A DNA stretch of 64,000 bases from Clostridium zeae (lineage in GTDB: Bacteria; Bacillota; Clostridia; Clostridiales; Clostridiaceae). Position numbers and translations under genes: made by a program. The stretch spans positions 1,192,396 through 1,256,395 of the forward strand of contig NZ_BMBA01000001.1 in the NCBI RefSeq assembly GCF_017312485.1, written 5' to 3'. The notes beneath the pieces are model-generated. The model worked only from the letters and a program-made list of their open reading frames with translations, was not told the DNA's origin and made no database searches. This document shows positions 43,584 through 52,535 of the stretch, in pieces (positions within the stretch are counted from its first letter, which is position 1; every line of letters begins with the position of its first letter).

Positions 43584-45374
43584 TTAATGTTGCAGTTCGT
43601 AACTCTTACTTTTATTATAAATCTCTTCATCCACAGTAGCTTTTATATATGTACCATCTTCTTTATATTCCTCTTCAAGAACCTTACCGTTTCTATGAAG
43701 AAAAGCTACCATATGCTGGTCAGAGTAAGGAACCAGAACTTCTATATCTCTCATTTTACTTGGTAACTGTTTAGCGACTTCTCTTAAAAGACTATCTAAA
43801 TTAATCTTATTTTTAGCTGATATTTCTATTATTTCATATTGAGAGTTATCTTTTCGTAATTCTTCTACTACATCATTGGTTGTTTTATCAATTTTGTTCA
43901 ATACTAATATTATTGGTTTTTCCCTCACACCTAGTTCTGCAAGCACCTCTTCAACTGCATAAATTTGTTCCTGTGCATAGGAAGATGATGCATCAACTAC
44001 ATGGCACAATATATCTGAGAATATAACTTCTTCCAAAGTAGATTTGAAGGCTTCTACCAAATCATGAGGCAGCTTTCTTACAAATCCTACTGTATCAGTA
44101 AGGGTTGCTACTCTATTGTCTAAAAGTGTAATAGCTCTTGTAGTGGTATCCAAGGTTGCGAAAAGCATATCAGCTTCAAATACTTTTTCTTTATTCACTG
44201 TGTCCCTAGAAGACGCTAGATCGCAAAGAGAGTTTCTAAGTGTTGATTTTCCAGCATTAGTGTATCCTACTAAGGAAATTTGAGGTATATTTTGCTTGTT
44301 CCTCTTCTCTCTTTGAGTTTCTCTATTTTTCTTTATCTTTTTAAGTTCACTTGATAGATCATAAATTTCTTCCCTTATATGTCTTCTATCAGTCTCCAAC
44401 TTCTTTTCTCCAGGACCTCTAGTACCAATACCTCCACCAGTTCTAGATAAAATAGTACCTAAGCCTCCAAGCCTTGTAAGTCTATATTTAAGTTGAGCTA
44501 ATTCTACTTGAATCTTTGCTTCCCTTGTTTTAGCTCTTCTAGCAAATATCTCTAATATAAGAGTCGTTCTATCTATTACCTTAGTTCCTATGGCTTCTTC
44601 AAGATTTCTAACTTGTGATCCAGACAGTTCATCATCAAATATTATTAAATTTGCTCTATAAGTCTGTCTTAACATAGCGATTTCTGCCACTTTTCCACTA
44701 CCTATAAAAAACGCAGCGTCTATTTTGTTTCTATTTTGAAAAACCCTAGTTATAACAGGAATGTCACATGCCTTAGTTAATTCTTCAAGCTCATCTAAAC
44801 TATCCTCACTATCACACCCAACAATAATAGCTTTTTCTGAATAATCTTCAATAACATTATTAGACTTAATAATATTTTCTATGTGATTAATTCTATCTAA
44901 TATATTAATGTTTAAAACAGTTTCCACTGATAGGTTTGTTTCTTCTTCAGTTATGAGCTTGTCGTTTTCAACAAAACAAAAACCCAAGGATAGATCAGTA
45001 ACTGTTCCTTCAGATACTCCTACTGCTACTATACAATCAAGCTTTAGCTTAAGCAAAGCAGACAAATCTAACGCCGATAGATTTGAAACACCATTTGGAT
45101 GCGTATGTATTATTCTTACACCGGATAACTTTTTTTCACTTATATCAATTAACGGCATTTCAACAGATGTACTATCTCCAATAGCCACACTTACAATTGA
45201 GCCTTTTCTATCAATTGCTATACTTACTTCTCTCTCTAATGTAGTAGTAATTTCTGCTATTTTATTTACTATTTCTTCTATGCAAACAGAGTACTTTGGT
45301 ACCTTATAGTCATAAATACTCTCTAGTTCATTTAATATACTATTTTTTACGCCTTCAACGTTTCCATATATCAT
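43584..45374 (-). CDS. hflX: GTPase HflX with N-terminal JAMM-like domain
   Basis: HflX is a ribosome-associated GTPase that splits stalled or hibernating 70S ribosomes. The HflX part (about residues 180-596) has the N-terminal domain (FFIGSGKVAEI, NLIIFDDELSGSQVRNLE), the glycine-rich linker LSRTGGGIGTRGPGEKKLETDRR, and a GTPase domain with Walker A GYTNAGKST (370-378), the DTVGFV switch and NKID. It is about 170 residues longer than ordinary HflX. The extra N-terminus contains His90, His92, Ser100 and Asp103 in the exact JAMM/MPN spacing HxHx7SxxD (IIHTHPNGVSNLSALD), with glutamates near residues 47-49. AAAGGAGGTG precedes the ATG. Confidence 0.92.
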   Translation of the reverse strand: MIYGNVEGVKNSILNELESIYDYKVPKYSVCIEEIVNKIAEITTTLEREVSIAIDRKGSIVSVAIGDSTSVEMPLIDISEKKLSGVRIIHTHPNGVSNLSALDLSALLKLKLDCIVAVGVSEGTVTDLSLGFCFVENDKLITEEETNLSVETVLNINILDRINHIENIIKSNNVIEDYSEKAIIVGCDSEDSLDELEELTKACDIPVITRVFQNRNKIDAAFFIGSGKVAEIAMLRQTYRANLIIFDDELSGSQVRNLEEAIGTKVIDRTTLILEIFARRAKTREAKIQVELAQLKYRLTRLGGLGTILSRTGGGIGTRGPGEKKLETDRRHIREEIYDLSSELKKIKKNRETQREKRNKQNIPQISLVGYTNAGKSTLRNSLCDLASSRDTVNKEKVFEADMLFATLDTTTRAITLLDNRVATLTDTVGFVRKLPHDLVEAFKSTLEEVIFSDILCHVVDASSSYAQEQIYAVEEVLAELGVREKPIILVLNKIDKTTNDVVEELRKDNSQYEIIEISAKNKINLDSLLREVAKQLPSKMRDIEVLVPYSDQHMVAFLHRNGKVLEEEYKEDGTYIKATVDEEIYNKSKSYELQH

Positions 45375-45500
45375 AATATAAGCACCTCCTTTAAGGTATA
45401 TCCTTACTTGACAACTTTCATATTATTTTATATTATAAAAACAACTTTGTAAATGTTGCTATATTATTTTGAGCGTTTTATAAAGATTCTATTTACAAAT

Positions 45501-45530
45501 AAAAATTAATTTATCTTAAAATTAATTTTT
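45501..45530. other. AT-rich hairpin in the hflX-hpt gap
   Basis: AAAAATTAAT and ATTAATTTTT form a ten-pair AT stem with a ten-base loop. The divergent gap 45375-45695 must hold promoters for both hflX and hpt. I could not identify convincing -35/-10 pairs. A second short repeat AGATGT/ACATCT flanks 45612-45638. Confidence 0.35.
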
Positions 45531-45695
45531 GTTAATATTTAAGTAGTTAAGTCTTTCCTTAACTAGTGCAATACGAATAAAATATATTTTTTTATTGTGG
45601 ATGGAACTAAAGATGTATTTATATTTTAAAAACATCTAAAATACAACAATAAAGAAAAATATAATTATATAATTTAATTTTGATGGAGGATCATC

Positions 45696-46223
45696 ATGGA
45701 GGATAAAAACCGTAATATACTTTTTAGTGAAGAACAAATTTCAGCTAGAATAAAGGAAATAGGTAAAGTTATAACAGAAGATTATAAAGGTAAGAACCTA
45801 TATGTTTTATCTTTATTAAGAGGTAGCTTTATATTTGCTGCTGATTTAGTTAGAAATATAGATACAAATGCAAAAATAGGTTTTATGACTACTTCAAGCT
45901 ATGGACATTCAGAAGAAACTACTGGTGTAGTAAAAGTGGTTAATGATATTCCTGATAATATAGAAGGCTATGATGTATTAATAGTCGATGATATCGTTGA
46001 TTCAGGCATAACAATGGATTTCGTTGTAAATCATGTTAAAAAATTTGGTGCTTTATCTGTAAAGACTTGTGTATTATTAGATAAGCCTTCAAGAAGAAAG
46101 GTATCAATAGAACCTAATTACTGCTGTTTCCAAATTGAAGATGTTTTTGTAGTTGGTTATGGACTTAACTATGGAGATTACTATAGAAATGTTCCTTATG
46201 TATTTAACTGGGAAGAAAAATAA
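45696..46223 (+). CDS. hpt: Hypoxanthine phosphoribosyltransferase
   Basis: This 175-residue purine salvage enzyme converts hypoxanthine (and guanine) with PRPP to nucleotides. It has the PRPP-binding motif VLIVDDIVDSGITMDFV (about residues 93-109), the flexible loop MTTSSYGHSEETTGVV and the C-terminal FQIEDVFVVGYGLNYGDYYRNVPYV. It is monocistronic, with TGGAGGA upstream and a terminator directly after the stop. Confidence 0.94.
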   Translation: MEDKNRNILFSEEQISARIKEIGKVITEDYKGKNLYVLSLLRGSFIFAADLVRNIDTNAKIGFMTTSSYGHSEETTGVVKVVNDIPDNIEGYDVLIVDDIVDSGITMDFVVNHVKKFGALSVKTCVLLDKPSRRKVSIEPNYCCFQIEDVFVVGYGLNYGDYYRNVPYVFNWEEK

Positions 46224-46249
46224 AACACACTTTGTGTGTTTTATTTTTT
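46222..46249. terminator. Bidirectional terminator between hpt and yunB
   Basis: AAAACACAC and GTGTGTTTT form a nine-pair stem with a three-base loop and T-rich tails on both strands. The yunB stop codon lies within it. Confidence 0.9.
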
Positions 46250-46900
46250 TATTCCATCCATATTTAAATCTATAGATGTTCTTGGAATTTTTCCTACTAT
46301 TACTGTTTCAGCTATAGGTATCTGATTTTTCACTTCTACTTCATCATGTTCTAATGGAATTATTACTTTCATCTTAGTATAAACTTCAATATAAATTTTG
46401 TGTCTAGTTTGATTTATTCCCGCAGTTTCAAAATCCGAAGAGTATTTTGTTTCTATCCTTCCCAAAGGTTCCATTTTTACCGTGATTTTTGGTCCCCAAT
46501 AAGACATTATGTTACTCTTAGTTATATATCCCAGCGGTAGTTTTATGCCAACTGATCCTATGGAATTAAGTTCTTTTTGAGACTTTAAAGCAACCTCTGC
46601 CGCAATGGCACTCATCTTTACAGTATCAGCCTTTAGCATTACTATATTACCTTCGTTATCCTTGTCAACTCTTATTATGTCATCATAATTAAATTTTTGT
46701 GAATAGACCTCTAATATATTTTGGTTTATTATTTCTGTTGCCTTAGATCTCATCTCAGCATTTGCCACTACCATAACTGTTGGAGTAATAATTTTATCAA
46801 AATAGTATATAAAACAGGAAAAAGTGGATATGATTACAAATGAACATGAAATAATTATTAATTTTAATTTTTTATATTTGCTTGTCCTAATTTTTTTCAC
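46241..46900 (-). CDS. yunB: Sporulation protein YunB
   Basis: This 219-residue protein has an N-terminal transmembrane helix (about residues 13-33) and the YunB signature: MRSKATEIINQNILE, then the central VALKSQKELNSIGSVGIKLPLG and the C-terminal YTKMKVIIPLEHDEVEVKNQIPIAETVIVGKIP. In Bacillus subtilis yunB is sigma-E dependent and needed for full sporulation; the mechanism is not established. The start is GTG at 46900 with a weak AAGTAGG site. It is transcribed convergently to hpt. Confidence 0.9.
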   Translation of the reverse strand: MKKIRTSKYKKLKLIIISCSFVIISTFSCFIYYFDKIITPTVMVVANAEMRSKATEIINQNILEVYSQKFNYDDIIRVDKDNEGNIVMLKADTVKMSAIAAEVALKSQKELNSIGSVGIKLPLGYITKSNIMSYWGPKITVKMEPLGRIETKYSSDFETAGINQTRHKIYIEVYTKMKVIIPLEHDEVEVKNQIPIAETVIVGKIPRTSIDLNMDGIKK

Positions 46901-46992
46901 CTACTTATCATAGTGTATTCATCTTATTAATATGCTATAATGTTGTAGAATATTTTTATTTCCTGCTTGAAATTAAATTTTAGGAGGATGAG

Positions 46993-49500
46993 ATGGCAGA
47001 GAAGAAGAAAAAGAATATAAATAACAAACGTAAAAAGAAGAAGAAGTCTAGGAAAGTACTTAGAATATTTCTATTTTCATTTTTATTTTTAATATTATCG
47101 GCATTTGTAGTTGGTGGTGGGTACGTTTATGCAATCGTAAAAAACGCACCTGAATTAAACGTAAATAACGTTCTTTCACTTAGTCAACAATCCCGTATAT
47201 ATGATAATAAAGAACAGTTAATGGATAATGTTCAAACTGATGTTCAACGTATAGTCGTATCTTCCGATGATATTCCTCAATCACTTAAGGATGCTTTTGT
47301 CTCCATTGAAGATGAAAGATTTTATGAACACAAAGGAATTGATCCCCAAAGAATACTTGGAGCTATTTATATTGATGTAAAGAATATAATTACAGGAAAA
47401 AGAGGAGTTCATGGTGCATCCACTTTAACGCAACAATTACTTAAAAACACTATTTTAACTAATGATGTTACACCTCAAAGAAAAATAACTGAAATGTATT
47501 TAGCATTAAAATTAGAGGGACTTTTAACTAAACCACAAATATTAGAAGCCTATCTAAACACAATCCCCTTAGGTGGACAGGTATATGGAGTTGAAGCTGC
47601 TTCACTTAAATATTTTGGTCAAAGTGTAAAAGACAAAAAATTAACTTTGGTACAGTGTGCATACCTTGCAGGTATGAATCAGGCACCTTCATACTATGAT
47701 GCCTTTTCACCACAAAACCAAAAGAGTCCTACATCTTATCGTAATAGAACAAAGACTGTTCTATCTAAGATGTTAGAGAGACAAACAATAACCCAAGCTC
47801 AGTACGATCAGGCAATTAAAGATGTTGACGCAGGAAACTTTGGATTCCAGCAAAAAACAAGCGTTACTGAGAAAATGAATTTTGAATGGTTTTCAAGACC
47901 TGTTATACAACAAGTAAAGAATGATTTGATGCAAAAATATAAATATTCTGAGGCTGAAGCTTCAAAGATGCTTACAAACGGTGGTTTAAAAATATATACT
48001 ACAATGGACCGAGATCTTCAACAAGCTACTCAGCAAATACTTGATGACAGCAATAACTTTAATTTATCAAACAATAAAAATGAATATTATGAATCTGGAA
48101 GTTACAAATGGCCTAAACTTCAAGCTTCTGCTACTATAATGGATTACAAAACAGGTCAAGTCAAAGCTATGGTAGGCGGTAGAGGTAATCAACCTCCTAT
48201 GAGCATAAACAGAGCCTATAGTACTTCTGGACTTCGTTCAGTAGGTTCTGCAACTAAACCACTTACTGTATACGGACCTGCAATAGACATGAAATTAATG
48301 ACACCTGCAAGTCCAGAGGAAGATACTCCTTTGCCTGAAGAAATAAGCAAAAAATATCCTAAAGACGACAAGGGTCAGCTTTGGAATCCTAAGAATGAAG
48401 ATGGTACTTATAAAGGAACTATATCTTTAAGAGATGCACTTAAATATTCAAGAAACCCTGTAGCAGTAAAAATAGAAGATGCTATAGGAACTAATGTTGG
48501 TCTTTCTTATGGTGAAAAGTTTGGTCTTAAATACAACAAAGCATCAAAATCAAGTATAGCAACTCTAGCTCTAGGTCAGTTTAACAATGATCCAAAGGAT
48601 AGAGACGGTGGAAACAGCTATATAATGGCTGCAGCCTACGGAACCTTCGGTAATTCAGGTGTATACACTGAACCTATTTTATATACTACAGTTAAAGATG
48701 CTACAGGTAAGGTAATACTTGATAAGACGCCTGAAACAAAAAAAATATTGTCACCTCAATCTGCATATGTAATGTATGATTTGTTAAAAGGTCCTGTTAG
48801 CTGGTCTTCTGCTCCAGCAAAGTTTGGAGATATACCAGTCGCTGGTAAAACAGGTACTACTACTGATAATAAAGATTTATGGTTCTCTGGGTTAACACCT
48901 TACTTATCTGGAGCTGTGTGGGTAGGTTATGACCAACCAACTACACTTAAAGGCTTTAGTGGTTCTGCAGTTTCGCCAATTTGGGGTAAAATCATGGCTG
49001 TAGCTCATAATGGATTACAATATAAAGAAATCGAAATGCCTTCTGGAATAGTAAAAGCTTCAGTATGTATTGACTCTGGAAAATCCCCTACTGATTTATG
49101 CAGCAAAGATTCTAGAGGTAACAGAGTTGTGCAGGATATATTCATAGATGGAACTCAACCTACAGCACTATGTGATGTTCACGTAACAGCTAAGATAAAT
49201 AAAGCTAACGGTAAACTTGCCACAGATAATACACCTGCTAACTTGATCGAGGAAAGAGTATTTGTCAAAAATTCAACTCAAGCAGGAATAGGATTACCAA
49301 CGGAGCAGGATGATACAAAACCTACTCCTCCACCTACAGATAACAGCGCTAATAACAATAACGGAGCAAATAACGGAAACACTGGAAATAATGGATCCAA
49401 CAATACAAACGCAAATCCTAATAATAATCCTACTAATAATAATTCCACTACCAATAATCCGAATAATAATCTTTGGACTCCAGCTAGTGGGCAACACTAA
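46993..49500 (+). CDS. Class A penicillin-binding protein (PBP1A-type)
   Basis: This 835-residue bifunctional peptidoglycan synthase has a basic cytoplasmic start (KKKKNINNKRKKKKKSRK), a membrane helix (about residues 25-48), and a GT51 glycosyltransferase domain with FVSIEDERFYEHKGIDPQRI and GASTLTQQLLKN. The transpeptidase domain has the serine motif SATK, SRN and KTGTT. The C-terminal about 65 residues are an Asn/Thr/Pro-rich tail outside the cell, perhaps wall-spanning. AGGAGG precedes the ATG, and a strong terminator follows the gene. Confidence 0.93.
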   Translation: MAEKKKKNINNKRKKKKKSRKVLRIFLFSFLFLILSAFVVGGGYVYAIVKNAPELNVNNVLSLSQQSRIYDNKEQLMDNVQTDVQRIVVSSDDIPQSLKDAFVSIEDERFYEHKGIDPQRILGAIYIDVKNIITGKRGVHGASTLTQQLLKNTILTNDVTPQRKITEMYLALKLEGLLTKPQILEAYLNTIPLGGQVYGVEAASLKYFGQSVKDKKLTLVQCAYLAGMNQAPSYYDAFSPQNQKSPTSYRNRTKTVLSKMLERQTITQAQYDQAIKDVDAGNFGFQQKTSVTEKMNFEWFSRPVIQQVKNDLMQKYKYSEAEASKMLTNGGLKIYTTMDRDLQQATQQILDDSNNFNLSNNKNEYYESGSYKWPKLQASATIMDYKTGQVKAMVGGRGNQPPMSINRAYSTSGLRSVGSATKPLTVYGPAIDMKLMTPASPEEDTPLPEEISKKYPKDDKGQLWNPKNEDGTYKGTISLRDALKYSRNPVAVKIEDAIGTNVGLSYGEKFGLKYNKASKSSIATLALGQFNNDPKDRDGGNSYIMAAAYGTFGNSGVYTEPILYTTVKDATGKVILDKTPETKKILSPQSAYVMYDLLKGPVSWSSAPAKFGDIPVAGKTGTTTDNKDLWFSGLTPYLSGAVWVGYDQPTTLKGFSGSAVSPIWGKIMAVAHNGLQYKEIEMPSGIVKASVCIDSGKSPTDLCSKDSRGNRVVQDIFIDGTQPTALCDVHVTAKINKANGKLATDNTPANLIEERVFVKNSTQAGIGLPTEQDDTKPTPPPTDNSANNNNGANNGNTGNNGSNNTNANPNNNPTNNNSTTNNPNNNLWTPASGQH

Positions 49501-49530
49501 TAACACTAATGGAAGTTCAAATCACTAGAA

Positions 49531-49557
49531 AAAGGTAGCTCATACGAGCTACCTTTT
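49531..49557 (+). terminator. Intrinsic terminator after the class A PBP gene
   Basis: AAAGGTAGCTC and GAGCTACCTTT form an 11-pair stem with a four-base loop and a T6 tail, ending just where the converging hypothetical gene stops. It could serve both directions. Confidence 0.93.
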
Positions 49558-49956
49558 TTACATCATTCTTTGAAAAGCAATTTCCTTATCTAAGCATTTG
49601 TTATCTATATCAATATTTATCCTATATATTTTAGGACATCCTACTTCTCTCCACTTTTTCATATATTTCGCATTAGCTTCCACTTCATAATAATAGAATT
49701 CATCATATTCATCAGAAAATTCTAAAAAACTATTTATGCTATTCTTATGTATTTTTAATAAACTCTTATCTAAATTATTTACTATTATGGCAAGGTATTT
49801 CAAAGGAATAACATAAGGGTACATACTCTTCCCCTTTAGCTTCTTGCTATCCAATAAACACCTTCTCACTATGGAATTTTCTTTAAATTCATCTTTTATA
49901 TGTGCTCTCAGAATTAAGTTTCTAGTCCTATTTTTTTCAATTTTAATTCCAATCAT
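49558..49956 (-). CDS. Hypothetical protein
   Basis: This protein of about 132 residues has no signal peptide or membrane helix, with mixed alpha/beta composition and many charged residues. It contains KGKSMYPYVIPLKYLAIIVNNLDKSLLKIHKN and the aromatic EYDEFYYYEVEANAKY. I do not recognise a family. ATG 49956 is chosen because AGAAGGATG lies seven bases upstream. The open frame extends to 49998. It lies downstream of the DUF2721 gene on the same strand and may be cotranscribed with it. Confidence 0.55.
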   Translation of the reverse strand: MIGIKIEKNRTRNLILRAHIKDEFKENSIVRRCLLDSKKLKGKSMYPYVIPLKYLAIIVNNLDKSLLKIHKNSINSFLEFSDEYDEFYYYEVEANAKYMKKWREVGCPKIYRINIDIDNKCLDKEIAFQRMM

Positions 49957-50001
49957 TATATTCATCCTTCTCATTTGTAAAAGTGACATTTCATTCAAGC
50001 T

Positions 50002-50427
50002 TTATTCAGTTTTATTTTTCTCATTTAGTTTATTACTGATTTCAGTCAAATCTTCTAATTGATATACTATAGCATTTACTGATATTTGTAGTTCTAACAA
50101 TGAAAGTAATAAGGATATTAGAAGCGCTACCAAGCTTATGCCAAAAGTTATCTGTCCTATAACTTGTTTATTTAAAAATAATGCTAACATCGATAAAACA
50201 CATAAAAAGAAACTAAATACTCCCATAGTTTGCATGTATTTAATAAGTCTCACTCTTTTATTTAAATTCTTTATTTGCGCCAAAACTCGCTTTTCTGGCA
50301 TCTTTCTATACTGTAGGTCTAATTGTCTAAGCAGTTGAGCTAATGTAGCAAACCTGCTAGTATATGCAGATATAAGAAGAGAAATCGCTGTAAAAAGTAA
50401 TGCAGGTGTTGTAAGTTCAAGCTTCAA
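50002..50427 (-). CDS. DUF2721 membrane protein
   Basis: This 141-residue protein has the DUF2721 start TTPALLFTAISLLISAYTSRFATLAQLLRQL, an N-terminal hydrophobic helix, and two closely spaced helices (about residues 68-88 and 92-115). The function of DUF2721 is unknown. The start is TTG at 50427, with TAGGAGGG just upstream. Confidence 0.75.
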   Translation of the reverse strand: MKLELTTPALLFTAISLLISAYTSRFATLAQLLRQLDLQYRKMPEKRVLAQIKNLNKRVRLIKYMQTMGVFSFFLCVLSMLALFLNKQVIGQITFGISLVALLISLLLSLLELQISVNAIVYQLEDLTEISNKLNEKNKTE

Positions 50428-50535
50428 AATATCCCTCCTAAAAACAAATTGGCTACAGAATGTTAAATCTATTATTTAAGATTACTAACATACTATAGTC
50501 ATAAAATATACCTTTAAGTGTTTCTCTAATACCTT

Positions 50536-51627
50536 CTATTTATTTTCCATATGATTTATTATCTCTACTACTTTTTCTTCACCTAACAGCTTTTTTATTG
50601 CATTGATGCAAATATCTAAACTACTCATTATACTTGAACCTATCATTACTCTTCCGTTATCAACCATTGATTTGTTAACAATCTTAACCTTCGGACAGAT
50701 CTCTTGAATTTTATTTCTTAACTTAGAGTGCACAGCTATAGGCATGTCTTTTATCAAATTCGACTTTGCAAGTAACATTATACCAGAATCTATTACTAAA
50801 ACCATCTCACATTCATAATAACATCTCTTTAAAAAATCACTTAGTTTTTGATTATTCAAAATATCTTCGGTATATTTTCCACTTGGTATAATAAGTATGT
50901 TTGGGCAGTCACTTTGAGAAAAAGCTGAGTTTGCAGAAAGCTTAAACCCGCTAGAAGTTTCTACCATTCCATCTTCAATGCCAATTGTATTAACATCAAA
51001 TATATTTTTGTCATGAATTTTATTAGCTAAAGAAAATATCTCAATCGGCCCACTTATACTTAATAAATCTGCACCTTCCAAAACTATGATTGATACATTT
51101 TTATTTTCACAGCTCTCTTCTACAAGAAATTTTTCTTTTGTCAATTTAAAAGTTATATCATTTCCGTGCCTTGCAACTGCTTCAAAGCCCAACTTTAAAA
51201 AGGATTCCTGAGACTTCTTGTTTGAAACCGAATCCATAATAACAAGTCCACCAAACTCATAGAAAAAGTATTCTAAAATAAGTTTTGTAGCCTCGGCTCC
51301 ATATCCTTGCCCCCTATGACTAGACTCTACCTTTAAATTAAATCTAGCAATTTTTGTTGCTGAATCATAACCATGAAAGCTTACCTCACCCACAGGTGTA
51401 TCTTCCTTATTAAAAATCAAACAATAAAAGTTTTTTCCATCTGTAGGCATGACCATTTTTTTATAGAAATTTCCCCATTTATCTTCTTGGAATGTAAACA
51501 CGCCACCTACATCCTTCATGGTTTCATAATCACACCATAACTTTTTTACATAATTTAATTCTTCAAACCTTGGTTGTTTTATATAAACTAATTTTCCATC
51601 TCTTCTATATAAATCACTAATCTTCAT
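50536..51627 (-). CDS. GNAT acetyltransferase fused to a DJ-1/PfpI-like domain
   Basis: This 363-residue two-domain protein has an N-terminal GNAT domain (about residues 10-165) with the acetyl-CoA loop motif VESSHRGQGYGAEATKLILEYFF and the tail SNKKSQESFLKLGFEAVAR, of the RimJ/RimL type. Residues 175-360 resemble the DJ-1/PfpI sensor half of GlxA/AraC-type proteins (SIIVLEGADLLSISGPIEIFSLA, LIIPSG, VNKSMVDNGRVMIGSSIMSSLDI). The usual nucleophilic cysteine at the elbow is missing (VLVIDSGIMLLAKSNLI). The acyl acceptor and ligand are unknown. It is a single gene divergent from the XRE/potABCD operon. Confidence 0.8.
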   Translation of the reverse strand: MKISDLYRRDGKLVYIKQPRFEELNYVKKLWCDYETMKDVGGVFTFQEDKWGNFYKKMVMPTDGKNFYCLIFNKEDTPVGEVSFHGYDSATKIARFNLKVESSHRGQGYGAEATKLILEYFFYEFGGLVIMDSVSNKKSQESFLKLGFEAVARHGNDITFKLTKEKFLVEESCENKNVSIIVLEGADLLSISGPIEIFSLANKIHDKNIFDVNTIGIEDGMVETSSGFKLSANSAFSQSDCPNILIIPSGKYTEDILNNQKLSDFLKRCYYECEMVLVIDSGIMLLAKSNLIKDMPIAVHSKLRNKIQEICPKVKIVNKSMVDNGRVMIGSSIMSSLDICINAIKKLLGEEKVVEIINHMENK

Positions 51628-51858
51628 AAAAAATCACCCAATTTCCATATTTAAAACTTATACTTCTAATATTTTCATAAATTAATTATATCTCAATAGC
51701 ACTACTTTTTATATAAGAATCTTTACATAGCCATCATTATTTTGACTAAAAAATTCTTATATAACACATTATTTAGACCTACTCAAAAAAATACCGAGTT
51801 CAAAGTTTTTACCTTCATTCTAAAAAATAAACAAATTTTACTTTTTTTCTTAAAAGTA

Positions 51859-51887
51859 TTGATTTAGTTAGTAAAAATTAATATAAT
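51859..51887 (+). promoter_or_regulatory. Predicted sigma-A promoter of the XRE-potABCD operon
   Basis: TTGATT (51859-51864) and TATAAT (51882-51887) are exactly 17 bases apart. The rest of the divergent gap (51628-51976) is AT-rich and holds no gene. Confidence 0.75.
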
Positions 51888-51894
51888 AACCTTG

Positions 51895-51929
51895 TTTGTT
51901 TAGTAATTATAAACAATTTGTTTAGTAAT
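51895..51929. promoter_or_regulatory. Putative XRE-cupin operator at the transcription start
   Basis: The 13-mer TTTGTTTAGTAAT is repeated exactly at 51895-51907 and 51917-51929, 22 bases (two helical turns) apart. An inverted repeat TTGTTTA/TAAACAA (51896-51902, 51910-51916) overlaps it. It covers the predicted transcription start, so bound regulator would repress initiation. Confidence 0.6.
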
Positions 51930-51976
51930 ACGTATGTGTAATTTTTTACCTATTATAAAAATGGAGGATATGCAGC

Positions 51977-52516
51977 ATGCAAATTGGAGAAAAGATTCGA
52001 AGATTAAGAATTGAAAAACAACTTACACAAGAAGAACTTGCAAATAGATGTGAGCTTTCAAAAGGTTTTATATCTCAGTTGGAAAACGACCTAACATCCC
52101 CTTCAATTGCGACGCTAATGGATATTCTAGATATTCTCGGAACGAATCTAACTGAATTTTTCAGTGATGATTCAAACGAAAAAATCACTTTCACATATGA
52201 TGACATGTTTGAAACTGAAAGCGAAGAACTAAAATATAAGCTTATGTGGCTAGTTCCAAATGCACAGAAAAATGCAATGGAACCAATAATGATTACTCTC
52301 GACCCTGGTGGAAGATATGTAGAAGAAGAACCACATGAAGGAGAAGAATTTGGCTTCGTTTTATGTGGAATTATTAATCTTCACTTAGGTGACAGAAAAG
52401 TAAGATTAAAAAAAGGTGAGAGTTTTTACTTCAAACCTAAGGCTAATCATTTCATCTCAAATTGTGGTAAAACAGAAGCTAAGGTTATTTGGGTAAGTAC
52501 TCCTCCTTCATTCTAA
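51977..52516 (+). CDS. XRE-family regulator with cupin sensor domain, PuuR-like
   Basis: This 179-residue regulator has an N-terminal helix-turn-helix (residues 7-61, [48 protein letters not shown]) and a C-terminal cupin (about 105-175, [43 protein letters not shown]). This architecture matches PuuR-type regulators that sense polyamines or similar small molecules. It directly precedes potABCD, 19 bases before potA, and should control that operon and itself. GGAGG is upstream of the ATG. Confidence 0.92.
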   Translation: MQIGEKIRRLRIEKQLTQEELANRCELSKGFISQLENDLTSPSIATLMDILDILGTNLTEFFSDDSNEKITFTYDDMFETESEELKYKLMWLVPNAQKNAMEPIMITLDPGGRYVEEEPHEGEEFGFVLCGIINLHLGDRKVRLKKGESFYFKPKANHFISNCGKTEAKVIWVSTPPSF

Positions 52517-52535
52517 TATAAGAGAGGTGTTTATT

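Noticed and set aside
49310-49528. 72-codon frame overlapping the 3' end of the class A PBP gene
   Set aside because: Its Ile-rich translation comes from the Asn/Thr repeats of the PBP tail read out of frame.
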